DNA of 64,000 bases. It comes from Blautia_A ammoniilytica (GTDB lineage Bacteria > Bacillota > Clostridia > Lachnospirales > Lachnospiraceae). The notes below the pieces were generated by a model. It searched no databases. It was not told the DNA's origin and saw only the letters and a program-made list of their open reading frames with translations. Below are positions 32,780 to 42,383 of this stretch, in pieces (the stretch's first letter is position 1; each line of letters starts with the position of its first letter). Location of the stretch: assembly GCF_025566965.1 (NCBI RefSeq), contig NZ_JAOQJL010000015.1:1-64000 (forward strand), given 5' to 3'. A program made the translations under genes and the position numbers.

Positions 32780-34615
32780 TTATTTACGGATCTTTGTAAC
32801 AGTAGTAACTCCCTTTCCACTGTTAGGATATCTGGATGAATATCCCTGGTCTGTCAGGAATACGCAAATCAGGCTTACGCATAACACCACAAGCAGTTTG
32901 TGATTCATTCGCTGTACCAGATTGTCCAGAAGAGGGGCCAGCACATAAATAATCACCAGGCCTCCTACACCAAAGACCAGCAGGCCTTCTGCGCAGATCC
33001 TTCCATTCAGGTTAAGAAAATAGCCAGAATAATCCCACCATCTTTTTCCGTTTATAAGTTCCAGTACATAGGAAGTAAGATATTCTATCCCACCACAAAC
33101 CACCATGGTCATTACAAATTCTATTGCAGGGTTATTGCGGAACCGGTACAGCAATAACAGGATCAGTGCGCTCCCGCTTCCATATATCGGCAGCCATGGA
33201 CCATGCAGAACTCCACGGTTTACTATGGTTCCGTTTGTGATCAGGTGAAGACTGACCTCCCAGATCCAGCCTCCAAAGGACATGATAAAAAAGACCATGA
33301 TCACCGACCATACAGAATAACAGCGCATATAATTGATTTGGGAAAGCCATTGCCTGGTATTCTTATTTTTTACCGAAAGAGGGCCCAGTCGGGCAGGATA
33401 AATCTTTCCTTCATATGCCTCACGTAATTCTGTCCCTTGCAGCATTTCTGCCTGCTTCTTTTCAAATTCACGTTCTTTTTTATCTCCAAAGAATACGATG
33501 CCCAGATTCTTGATCATGAATCTGTGGATTCCTCTCATAGGTGCCAGAATGTCTTCTTCGCTTTCCCGCTTCTTGAGCACATCTCCATATGCCATCAAAA
33601 GCATTTCCTGTGAAGGTGTTTCAAAAAGATACCTGTCATTTAAAAGCTGGCTGCCTGGAATTTTCTTTTCTTTTCCTATCCTCCGCAGCATGGCATAATA
33701 TTCACACATGGTAGTTTCTTTGTAAGGTCTTGTAATAAGTATATTCACGATCCAGCCGGTAAAAGCTCCCAGAATTTCCCATCCCAAAAAAGAAAGATCC
33801 AGTATAAACAATTCCCATTTATGCCCATTCATCATCTTTCTGGAAAGCGTGATCGTTTCATTTGCTCCAATCTCCGGATTCTCAGCCACGATATAAGGAA
33901 CCATAAAATACGAATAGTGTTTGATCAATCCCCCCACGATTGTAAACCACCATAACAATTTATATGCCCGCATCACACACATAGTCAAACATGCCTGAAC
34001 CCATTTCCGTACCTTCAGAAGATAAAATACCCTCTGTGTATGGATTTTTTCATAACGCATGCCTTCCATAAACATACGCACCATGACAACCTTATAAACA
34101 TTAATAAACAAAAACCAAACCAGAAAAACGATCACCAGACTGACCAGTATTAATATGATCACTGCAACACTGTCTGAACCAACAATAGAAGAAATACCCA
34201 CAGCAATCGACACGATAAATGCTCCGGATGTGATCTTATTTACAATCTTTGAAAGCATTCCACGGCTATGCCCCAGCACGGCTTTCTTGTTATCCTTTGA
34301 GGAGTTTACCTGCTTCTGTATCCGCTCATCTGCCAGACGTCTTCCTTCTTCTCTGTTTCCATCAAATAAATTCTTCAAAATAGCTATAAACTGACTGCCC
34401 ATTCCAGGATCTTCCTCATAAATCTCCTCACTTACCGGATCTTTTCCTTTGAATGGCAGGTTCAACCTGGCTGTTACTTCTGTCCTGGCAATACTGTAAT
34501 CCACAAGCCTTCCGCCGGAAATGATCATAAGTACCAGACACAGTACCACCCAGATCCCATAATGTTCTTTGACTGAAATTCTTGCTTTTCTTTTTATCAT
34601 TTTTCTGTAATTCAT
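32780..34615 (-). CDS. DUF975-like membrane protein fused to a type IV ABC-like (PF06541) domain
   Basis: A 611-aa polytopic protein. The N-terminal 350 residues carry about six hydrophobic helices with a DUF975 layout (opening basic segment RKMIKRKARISVKEHYG, and PYIVAENPEIGANETITLSR near 265). After a charged linker, the C-terminal 200 residues match the putative ABC-transporter type IV family (SFGGWIWEVS, RGVLHGPWLPIYG). The ATG at 34615 has AAGGAG upstream. No ATPase gene is adjacent, so a transport role is uncertain. Confidence 0.75.
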   Translation of the reverse strand: MNYRKMIKRKARISVKEHYGIWVVLCLVLMIISGGRLVDYSIARTEVTARLNLPFKGKDPVSEEIYEEDPGMGSQFIAILKNLFDGNREEGRRLADERIQKQVNSSKDNKKAVLGHSRGMLSKIVNKITSGAFIVSIAVGISSIVGSDSVAVIILILVSLVIVFLVWFLFINVYKVVMVRMFMEGMRYEKIHTQRVFYLLKVRKWVQACLTMCVMRAYKLLWWFTIVGGLIKHYSYFMVPYIVAENPEIGANETITLSRKMMNGHKWELFILDLSFLGWEILGAFTGWIVNILITRPYKETTMCEYYAMLRRIGKEKKIPGSQLLNDRYLFETPSQEMLLMAYGDVLKKRESEEDILAPMRGIHRFMIKNLGIVFFGDKKEREFEKKQAEMLQGTELREAYEGKIYPARLGPLSVKNKNTRQWLSQINYMRCYSVWSVIMVFFIMSFGGWIWEVSLHLITNGTIVNRGVLHGPWLPIYGSGSALILLLLYRFRNNPAIEFVMTMVVCGGIEYLTSYVLELINGKRWWDYSGYFLNLNGRICAEGLLVFGVGGLVIIYVLAPLLDNLVQRMNHKLLVVLCVSLICVFLTDQGYSSRYPNSGKGVTTVTKIRK

Positions 34616-34640
34616 ATTTTTTTCTCCTTCGTATAATATG

Positions 34641-34669
34641 ATTATATAGAAATTGCAGATAAAACACAA
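34641..34669 (-). promoter_or_regulatory. promoter of the DUF975-like gene
   Basis: On the minus strand, TTGTGT (34669-34664), 17 bp, TATAAT (34646-34641), 25 nt before the start codon. Confidence 0.6.
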
Positions 34670-34770
34670 TATACGTCACAGGATTGTAAGTATATTGAAA
34701 GCATATCTTAAGAAAGAGAATATGTTACCAGGATGGCATTGGGGGACATTATAACTTCCAGAGACATTCA

Positions 34771-34799
34771 TTGCTTTTTTTTAGTAAAATGAGTATAAT
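34771..34799 (+). promoter_or_regulatory. promoter of the serine hydrolase gene
   Basis: TTGCTT (34771-34776), 17 bp, TATAAT (34794-34799), 66 nt before the start codon. Confidence 0.65.
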
Positions 34800-34865
34800 G
34801 CATAAAAAGAGTTGTCTGTCAGTTTTATGATGGCAATAATGAATTCTGATATCAGGAGGTTGTCT

Positions 34866-36689
34866 ATGGCCAAAGAACAACTTGCAGTAGCGGAACTGAT
34901 CATGAATCTGATCCTTGGGAAAACAGAAAATGTAAGCCGTGTGGATTTTTTTCCGCAAAAGAAAAAATTCCCGGAGGATTTACCCTATGAACAGCCTTTT
35001 CCAAGAGCAACCCCGGAAAGTCAGGGTGTATCTTCCCGCCTGCTCAGTGCTATGATCCGTGAGCTTTACAGCTCCAAATATACAGATATGCATCATCTGA
35101 TGGTGCTGCGACATGGAAAAGTGATCTGTGAATGTAATTTTGCCCCTTATCCGGCCGGCATGTGGCACATTACCCATTCCATGTGTAAAAGCATTACCTC
35201 TATGGCTATTGGCCTGCTTGTAAACGAGGGAAAACTAACCCTGGACGAAAATATATATAAGATTTTTGAGGATCAGCTGAATCCTTTTACCAAGGTGCTC
35301 CGTCCCGTCATAACAGTGGATAATCTTCTTACCATGACCAGTGGCGTAACCTTTAACGAATCCGGCATTGTTTCCGGTAATGACTGGCTTGGAAGCTATC
35401 TAAGTTCCCAGGTTTCGGGCCGTCCTGGCACCACGTTCCAGTATAACAGCCTGAATACTTATGTATTATCCGCCATTGTGACCAAACGTACCGGCGAAAC
35501 TCTAACGGATTATCTGAAGCCACGGCTTTTTGAGCCTCTGGGGATCACACGATATCTATGGGAGACTTGTCCCAAAGGGATCACCAAAGGAGGGTGGGGA
35601 CTTTTCCTATGTATGGAGGACATGGCAAAGCTTGGCCAGCTTTACCTGCAAAAAGGCATGTGGAATGGTCGGCAGATCATTCCTGTAGCATGGGTAGAAA
35701 CTTCCACACAGAAGCATACAGACAGCATTCCAGGTACATTTGGATACGGCTATCAGATCTGGATGGAGCAGCGGCCCGAAAGCTTTGAATTTAATGGAAT
35801 GCTTGGTCAAAATGTGGTTGTATATCCGGATATGGACATGGTACTTGTAACCAATGCAGGGAACAACGAGTTGTTCCAGAATTGTGTTATGCTGAATATC
35901 ATCCGCAAATATTTTCCTGTAGAATATATGCCAAAGGAACAGTTGCCAGAGGATCCAAGTGCTTATGGTATTCTACAGAAACTGATCGGTTCTATCCAAA
36001 CCGGTGGTAAAGCTCCTGCCATTCATGGCGGCTGGCCAAAATCAGCCAGAATATCTGCCCGATATCCAGGAAAACCTTGTACTACAAACTGCCAGCCGGA
36101 TCCGTATCCTATGTTCAAACAGCTTAATGGAAGAACTTATCAGCTTTCTCCACAATCTGTTGGCCTTTTTCCACTATTTATACAAGTTTTCCACAATAAT
36201 ATGACGGAGGGGCTGAGGGAAATCTCTTTCTCCTATGAAAAAGGCATATTTTACGTACTGTTTCTGGAAGGTGATACCATTCACCAAATTCCGGTAGGTT
36301 TTTCAACTGCCAGACAGACCTGGCTCACGATCCATGAAGAGCCTTACCTGATCGCCACATCCGGTGAATTCACCTCTGACGAAAATGGTACCCCTGTGCT
36401 TAAGCTTACCCTTACCTTTCTGGAGGAGTGTGTCAGTCGAAAGATCCATATCTTTTTCCAGGACAGACAGATCCAGATCCGCTTCCTGGAAACACCTGGC
36501 AAGGGAATGATCATGGAGGGGCTGGAATCTGTAACAGAGGAACTGGCTAACAAACTGATTTTTGCCACTTTCCGGGATAATGGCGGCATGACAGTAGTAC
36601 ACAGACTCATGGAAGGCACCATCGAACCAGTGGTACAGGGTACTTTATGCCCCCAGAAGATTATAAGCAGTCAGGAGCAACCGTTATGA
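34866..36689 (+). CDS. serine hydrolase of the beta-lactamase/class C PBP fold
   Basis: A 607-aa protein. The N-terminal 370 residues are a PF00144 domain with the catalytic SxxK in HSMCKSITSM near residue 110 and the YxN motif in FQYNSLNTY near 195. The C-terminal part is a separate beta-rich domain of unknown role. No signal peptide is visible, so it is probably cytoplasmic and acts on esters or D-amino peptides rather than on cell-wall drugs. AGGAGG precedes the ATG. Its stop codon overlaps the start of the next gene (ATGA), implying coupled translation. Confidence 0.85.
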   Translation: MAKEQLAVAELIMNLILGKTENVSRVDFFPQKKKFPEDLPYEQPFPRATPESQGVSSRLLSAMIRELYSSKYTDMHHLMVLRHGKVICECNFAPYPAGMWHITHSMCKSITSMAIGLLVNEGKLTLDENIYKIFEDQLNPFTKVLRPVITVDNLLTMTSGVTFNESGIVSGNDWLGSYLSSQVSGRPGTTFQYNSLNTYVLSAIVTKRTGETLTDYLKPRLFEPLGITRYLWETCPKGITKGGWGLFLCMEDMAKLGQLYLQKGMWNGRQIIPVAWVETSTQKHTDSIPGTFGYGYQIWMEQRPESFEFNGMLGQNVVVYPDMDMVLVTNAGNNELFQNCVMLNIIRKYFPVEYMPKEQLPEDPSAYGILQKLIGSIQTGGKAPAIHGGWPKSARISARYPGKPCTTNCQPDPYPMFKQLNGRTYQLSPQSVGLFPLFIQVFHNNMTEGLREISFSYEKGIFYVLFLEGDTIHQIPVGFSTARQTWLTIHEEPYLIATSGEFTSDENGTPVLKLTLTFLEECVSRKIHIFFQDRQIQIRFLETPGKGMIMEGLESVTEELANKLIFATFRDNGGMTVVHRLMEGTIEPVVQGTLCPQKIISSQEQPL

Positions 36690-36922
36690 TATCCAGGAAA
36701 TTGCGTCTGGTAATCACCTTTTCTTCTACAACGGATGCACTACTTCTGGAACAGTCCTGTAAGGAAAATCAGATCTCCGGTGGTCTGATCCCGGTGCCCA
36801 GGATGATTTCTGCCAGCTGCGGACTGGCCTGGAGTACAAATGTTAAGAATGAAAAGGACATACAGACGCTGCTCGACTATATCCAGGTTCAGCCGGAAGG
36901 TATCTATCAATGCATGATTTAA
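36686..36922 (+). CDS. DUF3343 protein, putative Se/S carrier-like
   Basis: A 78-aa protein with LRLVITFSSTTDALLLEQSC and RLIPVPR-type text (GGLIPVPRMISASCGLAW), the DUF3343 pattern. Members are often paired with YedF and are thought to take part in selenium or sulfur handling. The ATG at 36686 overlaps the hydrolase stop. The conserved Cys in SASCGLAW is present. It lies 81 nt before yedF. Confidence 0.85.
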   Translation: MISRKLRLVITFSSTTDALLLEQSCKENQISGGLIPVPRMISASCGLAWSTNVKNEKDIQTLLDYIQVQPEGIYQCMI

Positions 36923-37003
36923 ATTCAAGCATCAGTTATCAAGGTCAAAAACCGCATACATTTGATCATATGCGGATGATTTATAACATAAAGGAGTAAA
37001 AAA

Positions 37004-37615
37004 ATGGAAAAAATTACTTTTGATGCAAGAGGTATGGCATGCCCTCTTCCAGTTGTAAATGCCAAAAAGAAAGCTGAGGAAATGCAGCAAGGTGGTTCTC
37101 TAACCATTCTTGTAGACAATGAGATCGCTGTACAGAATCTGCTTAAATTTGCTGCCAGCCGTGGATTTGAAGCCGTTTCCAGCAAAGAAAACGAAACAAA
37201 TTATTCTGTGACTATGGAAGTGACAGCGTGTTCACCAATCTCCTCAGAAGCTTCTGTTTGCAGCCCAGATGCCCGTAGACAGGGAACTGTGGTAGTTCTT
37301 TCTGGCAACACTATGGGAACTGGTGATGAAAAGCTTGGAAAGGCCTTAATGAAAGCTTTTATTTTCGCCCTTACAAAACAGGACATACTTCCGGAAACCA
37401 TTTTATGTTACAATTCCGGGGCATATCTTACCTGTACCGGATCTGATTCCCTGGAAGATCTGAACACTTTAGAGGCACAGGGTGTAAAGATTATGACCTG
37501 CGGCACCTGTCTTGATTTCTATAATTTGAAGGAACAGCTGCAGATCGGTACTGTTACTAACATGTACGAAATTGTTGAAACAATGGAAAAAGCCGGTTCG
37601 ATCATCCGCCCATAA
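37004..37615 (+). CDS. yedF: sulfurtransferase-like selenium metabolism protein YedF
   Basis: A 203-aa protein of two domains. Residues 1-75 are a TusA-like fold with the active Cys in ARGMACPLPVVNAKK. Residues 95-200 are a DsrE-like domain (VVVLSGNTMGTGDEKLGKAL, MTCGTCLDFYNL). It is found with selenium-utilisation genes in many anaerobes; whether this strain makes selenoproteins cannot be judged here. AAAGGAG precedes the ATG. A strong terminator follows. Confidence 0.93.
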   Translation: MEKITFDARGMACPLPVVNAKKKAEEMQQGGSLTILVDNEIAVQNLLKFAASRGFEAVSSKENETNYSVTMEVTACSPISSEASVCSPDARRQGTVVVLSGNTMGTGDEKLGKALMKAFIFALTKQDILPETILCYNSGAYLTCTGSDSLEDLNTLEAQGVKIMTCGTCLDFYNLKEQLQIGTVTNMYEIVETMEKAGSIIRP

Positions 37616-37632
37616 ATATGGAAAATAAAAAT

Positions 37633-37675
37633 AATCCGTAAGTCCTTTGTTTATAAGGATTTACGGATTTTCTTT
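37633..37675 (+). terminator. yedF terminator
   Basis: AATCCGTAAGTCCTT (37633-37647) pairs with 37655-37669 (15 bp, one G-U), followed by TTCTTTTT. Confidence 0.9.
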
Positions 37676-37679
37676 TTCA

Positions 37680-37724
37680 TGAGACATCGGGGATTCGAAC
37701 CCCGGACAACTTGATTAAAAGTCA
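37680..37724 (-). pseudogene. 3' fragment of tRNA-Lys (UUU): prophage attachment site
   Basis: Minus-strand sequence runs from the anticodon loop (CTTTTAA) through a perfect T arm CGGGG-TTCGAAT-CCCCG to the acceptor strand ATGTCTC and discriminator A. The 5' half is absent: the preceding bases do not pair as an anticodon stem and no GAGACAT acceptor strand is found. This is the displaced tRNA 3' end expected at one side of an integrated phage; the restored full tRNA should lie beyond the right edge of the window. Confidence 0.8.
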
Positions 37725-37854
37725 TCCTGCCTAACACCTATAAATCTACGTAAAATCAAACGTTTTACGATTTTTGTGAGACTCAATTGAGACAAATAGA
37801 TTCTACATCAGGTATTAGGTTCTGTCAAGATAGATAAAATAATTCCCGAAGATT

Positions 37855-37886
37855 CCCGGCAGATGGGTACCTGCCGGGAGCTTTTT
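37855..37886 (+). terminator. terminator at the prophage left end
   Basis: CCCGGCAG/CTGCCGGG (37855-37862, 37871-37878) followed by CTTTTT on the plus strand. It faces transcription entering from the host side; on the minus strand it lacks a T run. The stretch 37725-37854 shows only short palindromes (for example CTCAATTGAG). Confidence 0.7.
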
Positions 37887-38844
37887 ATTTCAGCATTTCA
37901 TTGACTTTCTTCTGCACGGCTGCATAATCATATCCTGCCGCCGTCAGCCTCTTTTTCCGGTCTTCTCCTACTCCCCACTTGCCAGCAATCACCTCTTTTG
38001 CCAGTGCAGTCACGGACTTATTTTTAGTAGTGCTTGTGGTCTCTGTTTTGGGATATACCTGTTTTCCATTAGAATCAAAGACTTTGTAGCCCTTGGACTG
38101 ATCCGCCCTTTTCTTGGCCAGCTCTAGGCTCTCAAAAGCCCCTAACTGACTTGCAGCATCTCCCCAGGATTTCCGCACCCGGTAAAATTTCTTTGCAGCC
38201 GGCTTCTGGGTGTCTGCATTCTGGTTAGTATCAGCTTTTGCAGGCTCCTGCACGGTTCCGGTCTTGCCTTCCATTTTCAGCTTGACCGCTTTCCGGAAGG
38301 TGTTCATGGTGTAGGGCAACGCCAGCCCTCTCCATAGGTGTTCCGGATCGCCGTGGTTGGTTGCGATTCCCCTTGCATTGCCCTCCGCATGTGACAGGAT
38401 CACGCCGTCTTTCATTGGGTTAAGACCGTACTCTTTGCAAAGATAAGCAAACAGCTCCACAGCAGCATTGTATGTACGTCTTGCACAGGCTCTTGCATCT
38501 GCCAGATTAGAGCAGGTAAACGTACCGCCGCCTGTATACCGGATCGTTGCAGGCTCACACATCTCCACGCCGATATGTGTATTGTTTCCAGATCCGTTCC
38601 GGCCGGATCCGCAATGCCAGCCCCGGTGATTCCAGGGGAGTGTCTGATAGATAGTTCCGGTGTTGCCGTCAATGAAACCATGGACACAGGCAGCGCCATA
38701 GGATGGACTGTTCCACATATTTACAAAGACCTGCGCAGACGGCTGGGCACACCCAACCGAATGGAGCATCAGGCCTTTGACCGTAATTTTTCGCCCTGCT
38801 GTATAGCAGGGATTTTTTATAAGGATAGATTTAATTATCTTCAT
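37885..38844 (-). CDS. phage endolysin, N-acetylmuramoyl-L-alanine amidase with Cpl-7 type repeat
   Basis: A 319-aa lysin. The N-terminal 180 residues are an Amidase_2/PGRP fold (GLMLHSVGCAQP with the first zinc His, HRGWHCG, THIGVEM, and a late LSHAEGNARG with the second His). The middle holds an SPOR-like FYRVRKSWGDAASQLGAFES segment. The C-terminal 43 residues (KEVIAGKWGVGEDRKKRLTA) match the Cpl-7/CW_7 wall-binding repeat. The ATG at 38844 has GGAGG upstream. Adjacent to the holin, it forms the lysis cassette. Confidence 0.93.
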   Translation of the reverse strand: MKIIKSILIKNPCYTAGRKITVKGLMLHSVGCAQPSAQVFVNMWNSPSYGAACVHGFIDGNTGTIYQTLPWNHRGWHCGSGRNGSGNNTHIGVEMCEPATIRYTGGGTFTCSNLADARACARRTYNAAVELFAYLCKEYGLNPMKDGVILSHAEGNARGIATNHGDPEHLWRGLALPYTMNTFRKAVKLKMEGKTGTVQEPAKADTNQNADTQKPAAKKFYRVRKSWGDAASQLGAFESLELAKKRADQSKGYKVFDSNGKQVYPKTETTSTTKNKSVTALAKEVIAGKWGVGEDRKKRLTAAGYDYAAVQKKVNEMLK

Positions 38845-38883
38845 AATATTTTCCTCCAGTAAACCCAATAAAAAAGAGGACGA

Positions 38884-39342
38884 TCACTCGTCCCCTGAAT
38901 CCGTATCTGATTCCTTGTTAATTGCCTTGTCGGCTACTTCCAGTCCTCTGATCAGGATCTGTGGCACATTATACCCAGCTTCTACGAAATTTTCACAGAT
39001 GGACCGGATCTCATTGACCAGTAGGGAAGCCAGGACAAACCAGCCCAACAAAGTTGTAATTCCCAGGTCAACGCCAATTGTCTTGCCGATCTCTACAAAT
39101 ACCGCAGATGCACCAAAAGCAACCGCAATCATGATCCAGTACCCCAGCTTCTTAAGCACACCTTTCCACCCTGCCTTGGAGTTTTCCTTGTGTGCGATCC
39201 GGCTCTTCATCCAGCCGGTAATCCAGTCCGCCAGGTTGAACGCCAAGAACAGTGCAAACAAGATCCAATGCTCTCCAAAGATATAGGACAGCACTGCTAC
39301 GATGCTCCCAACAATGGCATTATACGTATCAATCACCTTCAT
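38884..39342 (-). CDS. phage holin
   Basis: A 152-aa holin of the phage_holin_4/TcdE-like family: about three hydrophobic helices (residues 8-35, 68-88, 92-110), the NLADWITGWMKSR segment, and a charged C terminus. It makes the membrane holes that release the amidase. It lies 39 nt upstream of the lysin in transcription order. Confidence 0.9.
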   Translation of the reverse strand: MKVIDTYNAIVGSIVAVLSYIFGEHWILFALFLAFNLADWITGWMKSRIAHKENSKAGWKGVLKKLGYWIMIAVAFGASAVFVEIGKTIGVDLGITTLLGWFVLASLLVNEIRSICENFVEAGYNVPQILIRGLEVADKAINKESDTDSGDE

Positions 39343-39442
39343 AGTTTATGTTCTCCTTTTCTTATATGATATTTTATGGCACAAAAATAAGACCTGCTAC
39401 GGTCTTGCCCTGGGTTTGTTCATACGATTTTCTCCATGTTCT

Positions 39443-40372
39443 TTAACTGGTTTTATACCAGAATGAATTTACAGAAAAAGTAGCAGTTGTCGGTACAGCT
39501 TTATTAAAAAATAAAATTGTATATCCATTAGCGTATGCAGAAACACCAGTGACACAATACTCATTAGCCCAGTCTGGATTTACTGCAGTCATTATAGTGT
39601 ACCCCTCTGGAGTAGCTAAAAAAATGTAACCACCACCAAGTCCTGTGATTGTTTCCTTTTTCATTATTATTTTATCATGTACCTCATTTACAGCACCCAC
39701 AAGTGAGCCTTTGTTGGTCGTATTTAACGACTTAAGAAGCCCAATGCGTGTATTCAGTACAGCCCCCTGTCTAGCATCCAAAACAAAGCTTGTTGCAGCT
39801 GTTGTTGTCAGATTATTAGCCACATTTTTAGATGCTGCCGTTCCAAGAGAAGCTATCCATTTATAGATTTTTCCAAACAATACACCCAAAGTTTCTCCAG
39901 ACACAAGGTCTTGTTTTGCGGCAGTAGCAAACGTCACAGTATTACTGGATAAATCCCCCTGAATAACACTTTGTGCCGCCTGCGCTGCTTCATTCGCTGC
40001 TGTTGCTGCAGAATTAGCACCTGTTGCGGCTGTAGCTGCGCTGGAGGCTGCTGTGTCCGCATTACTGGCTGCCGTATTAGCCGCCGACGCTGCACTTCCG
40101 GCATTACTTGCCGCAGTCTGGCATGCCTGGATAGCAGCCTTACATTGCCTGTCTACCTCAGCTGCCACCACTTCACCTGAGGATGCTGCAATGTTGTCCA
40201 CCATATCCTCATAGGTTGCCATCCGTTTGACTACACCTGCACCAAAGCACATGTAGCAGGCCAATCCGTCACTTGCATTCGGATCCCCAGACAGCACTAC
40301 CGCCCATTCACCAGGCAGCAGCTTGGTAGGGTCAAACTTATTGTATGGTCCCCGTCTGTTTTTAATTGCCAT
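39443..40372 (-). CDS. phage tail fibre / baseplate protein with Ala-rich coil
   Basis: A 309-aa protein. The N-terminal 60 residues (NRRGPYNKFDPTKLLPGEWA) are a common virion-attachment head of siphophage fibres. A long Ala/Ser/Thr/Asn repeat stretch (about 80-135) should form a trimeric coil. The C-terminal third is a small globular tip, likely receptor-binding. The ATG at 40372 is preferred over one 9 nt earlier because AAAGGGG is then at a workable distance. Confidence 0.8.
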   Translation of the reverse strand: MAIKNRRGPYNKFDPTKLLPGEWAVVLSGDPNASDGLACYMCFGAGVVKRMATYEDMVDNIAASSGEVVAAEVDRQCKAAIQACQTAASNAGSAASAANTAASNADTAASSAATAATGANSAATAANEAAQAAQSVIQGDLSSNTVTFATAAKQDLVSGETLGVLFGKIYKWIASLGTAASKNVANNLTTTAATSFVLDARQGAVLNTRIGLLKSLNTTNKGSLVGAVNEVHDKIIMKKETITGLGGGYIFLATPEGYTIMTAVNPDWANEYCVTGVSAYANGYTILFFNKAVPTTATFSVNSFWYKTS

Positions 40373-40396
40373 GACTTGCATTCCCCTTTCATCTCA

Positions 40397-42379
40397 TTAC
40401 GTAAGCATTTTTTGTTCCCCGTTGGAAAAAGTAAAAATTATGCTTTTTTCGCCGGTTTCAACATCATCTATACAGTCAATGTTTGTCACATATACTCCCG
40501 AAGTGTCTGTTCCAATCAGCGCCTTTCCATCTTTGGTAAGAATTCGGCCACTTGCGCTCTTTAGCACCAGGTCACTGGTCAGGGATTCCAGCACCACTTT
40601 TCTCGTCCCGTCACCTGTCTGCGCGGACAGATCAAGAAGTCCATCCACATCATCACCATATCCTGCCGATATGACTGAATCCAGTATCTTTACCCACTCC
40701 TGGCCTTTTTTGTTGATAAACCGCCCCGTAAGATCTACTCCGGACGAATTGATTGATCCGATAACGTTGCCATTGGTATCCAGCACCTGCAAGACACCGT
40801 GCCCGTTACCACTTCCTCCAAGCGTCAAAACACCGCCTCTGGCCCAGGAAAAGTTGATACCGATCACAGACAGCACGTTCATCACTGCGTCCCCGGAGCT
40901 GTCAAATCCGGCTTTCCAGGTTGTATTCGCATCATTCCCTTGATAGTCGGATGTTACCCAGAAGCCGTCAATTCCTGATTTGTATACAATCTTGGATTCT
41001 GCCAGTTTTGGCTTGTCATGCCGGTATGCAAGGATAGATCCGTCTGCCTGTTTCACAGTCGTAGCGTAGAAGCCAAATGTATTGGCTGCCAGCTGATTCA
41101 TGTTCTGGACAGCGATGTCGTAAGCACTTAACTGGCCGTCTGTCTGCTCTTTTGTCTTAGACATCAGTTTAGTACCGGGGCCAAAGCGGGTATAATTCTT
41201 TTCTGTTGGTGTCTCAGCGCTGCATTCCACTTTCTGATCACCACACAGGACAAAGGTATTGTTCGTGATCACAGTGTTGTATGTCCGGTTCTTCCGGTCC
41301 GTGACCATTGCCACATCACCGGCTTCAATGCTTGGATCTGACTGCCCGGAAATGCTCAATGGCCGAAATACCATATTCCCAAGCTTTGCGTACACATAGG
41401 CTGCTACTGCTTCCACTGCACCAGTCTGGATCAGGGGGTTCCCAGAGATCTCCAGTACATATCCATCTGCGCCTTTCATGACGCTTTCTGCCGTCTGGCT
41501 GCCCTCCGACTTGGCTGTAACCTTAATCCCTGTGATCCGTATATCATCTGCATTAATGGTCTGCGATCTAAGATTAAAAAGGTGATGGTAATAATCTGTA
41601 GCCACAAAGCTGCTTCCGTCATATTCATCCCCAGATGCATAATCATCAAAGGAACCGCCATCCCAGGACGGATCAGCATCCACATAGGTGTTTCCGGAAA
41701 TCTTATCAAAATTTCCTCCATCAATGTTTTCCGGAATGCTGCTTATCTTATACCAGCCAAAGCACAGCTTATCCAATCGGTTGACCCGGGCAAAAGAGCC
41801 CATGATTTGTGCACAGTAGGAAATAACATCCCTGAACGTAAGGGCATCCGCTTTTGGCCGTTCCTGGACAATATAGCTGCCCATTTCGATAGTGCTGGCA
41901 TCATAAGCCATCTGGCAGTGTCTGCATGCGTCCGCAATGATCTGACTGACCGTAGCAGGATATGTCAGCGTGCTTTCGCTGTACGGCTGGTCAAAGAACA
42001 GCATGTAGTCATAGGCCTTAATGGTGATCGTCAGCTCATCTTTCTTGGCTGATACCACACGGAAGCTCCCTTTGTTCAGATCCTCCCAAGCATTCTCCTC
42101 CACTTCCAGGCCTACAATGGCCTGCAGGTCTGCCTCTTCAAACACATACCCATCAAATTTTCCGGTTTCATTATTCAGGACAGCGGAATACTCTTTCATC
42201 ACTGCTGCCCCGATGTCAAATTTCCCGGAACTTGACGTTGCGTCATTGATGTTGTAGCTCATAAAATCGTTAATGGAAAGCTGCAGGGGATCCTGGTTTT
42301 TAAATGTGATCTTATCCTGCACCCGGAACACCCTGTTTCCGTTGATTGCCCTTTTATAGGCAATGGTTGTATTAATCAT
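40397..42379 (-). CDS. phage tail-tip / minor structural protein
   Basis: A 660-aa structural protein of the tail tip, corresponding to the Tal/prophage endopeptidase-tail position. The first 350 residues look like baseplate hub domains. The middle and end are beta-rich with Gly/Asn/Asp (GGSFDDYASGDEYDGSS, GGVLTLGGSGNGHG) typical of tail-associated spikes. No catalytic motif is clear. It overlaps none of its neighbours and is spaced 4 nt from the next gene. Confidence 0.75.
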   Translation of the reverse strand: MINTTIAYKRAINGNRVFRVQDKITFKNQDPLQLSINDFMSYNINDATSSSGKFDIGAAVMKEYSAVLNNETGKFDGYVFEEADLQAIVGLEVEENAWEDLNKGSFRVVSAKKDELTITIKAYDYMLFFDQPYSESTLTYPATVSQIIADACRHCQMAYDASTIEMGSYIVQERPKADALTFRDVISYCAQIMGSFARVNRLDKLCFGWYKISSIPENIDGGNFDKISGNTYVDADPSWDGGSFDDYASGDEYDGSSFVATDYYHHLFNLRSQTINADDIRITGIKVTAKSEGSQTAESVMKGADGYVLEISGNPLIQTGAVEAVAAYVYAKLGNMVFRPLSISGQSDPSIEAGDVAMVTDRKNRTYNTVITNNTFVLCGDQKVECSAETPTEKNYTRFGPGTKLMSKTKEQTDGQLSAYDIAVQNMNQLAANTFGFYATTVKQADGSILAYRHDKPKLAESKIVYKSGIDGFWVTSDYQGNDANTTWKAGFDSSGDAVMNVLSVIGINFSWARGGVLTLGGSGNGHGVLQVLDTNGNVIGSINSSGVDLTGRFINKKGQEWVKILDSVISAGYGDDVDGLLDLSAQTGDGTRKVVLESLTSDLVLKSASGRILTKDGKALIGTDTSGVYVTNIDCIDDVETGEKSIIFTFSNGEQKMLT

Positions 42380-42383
42380 ATCG

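Noticed and set aside
34866..36689. Beta-lactamase resistance gene
   Set aside because: The SxxK and YxN motifs fit a general serine hydrolase, there is no signal peptide, and the two-domain layout is not that of a resistance enzyme.
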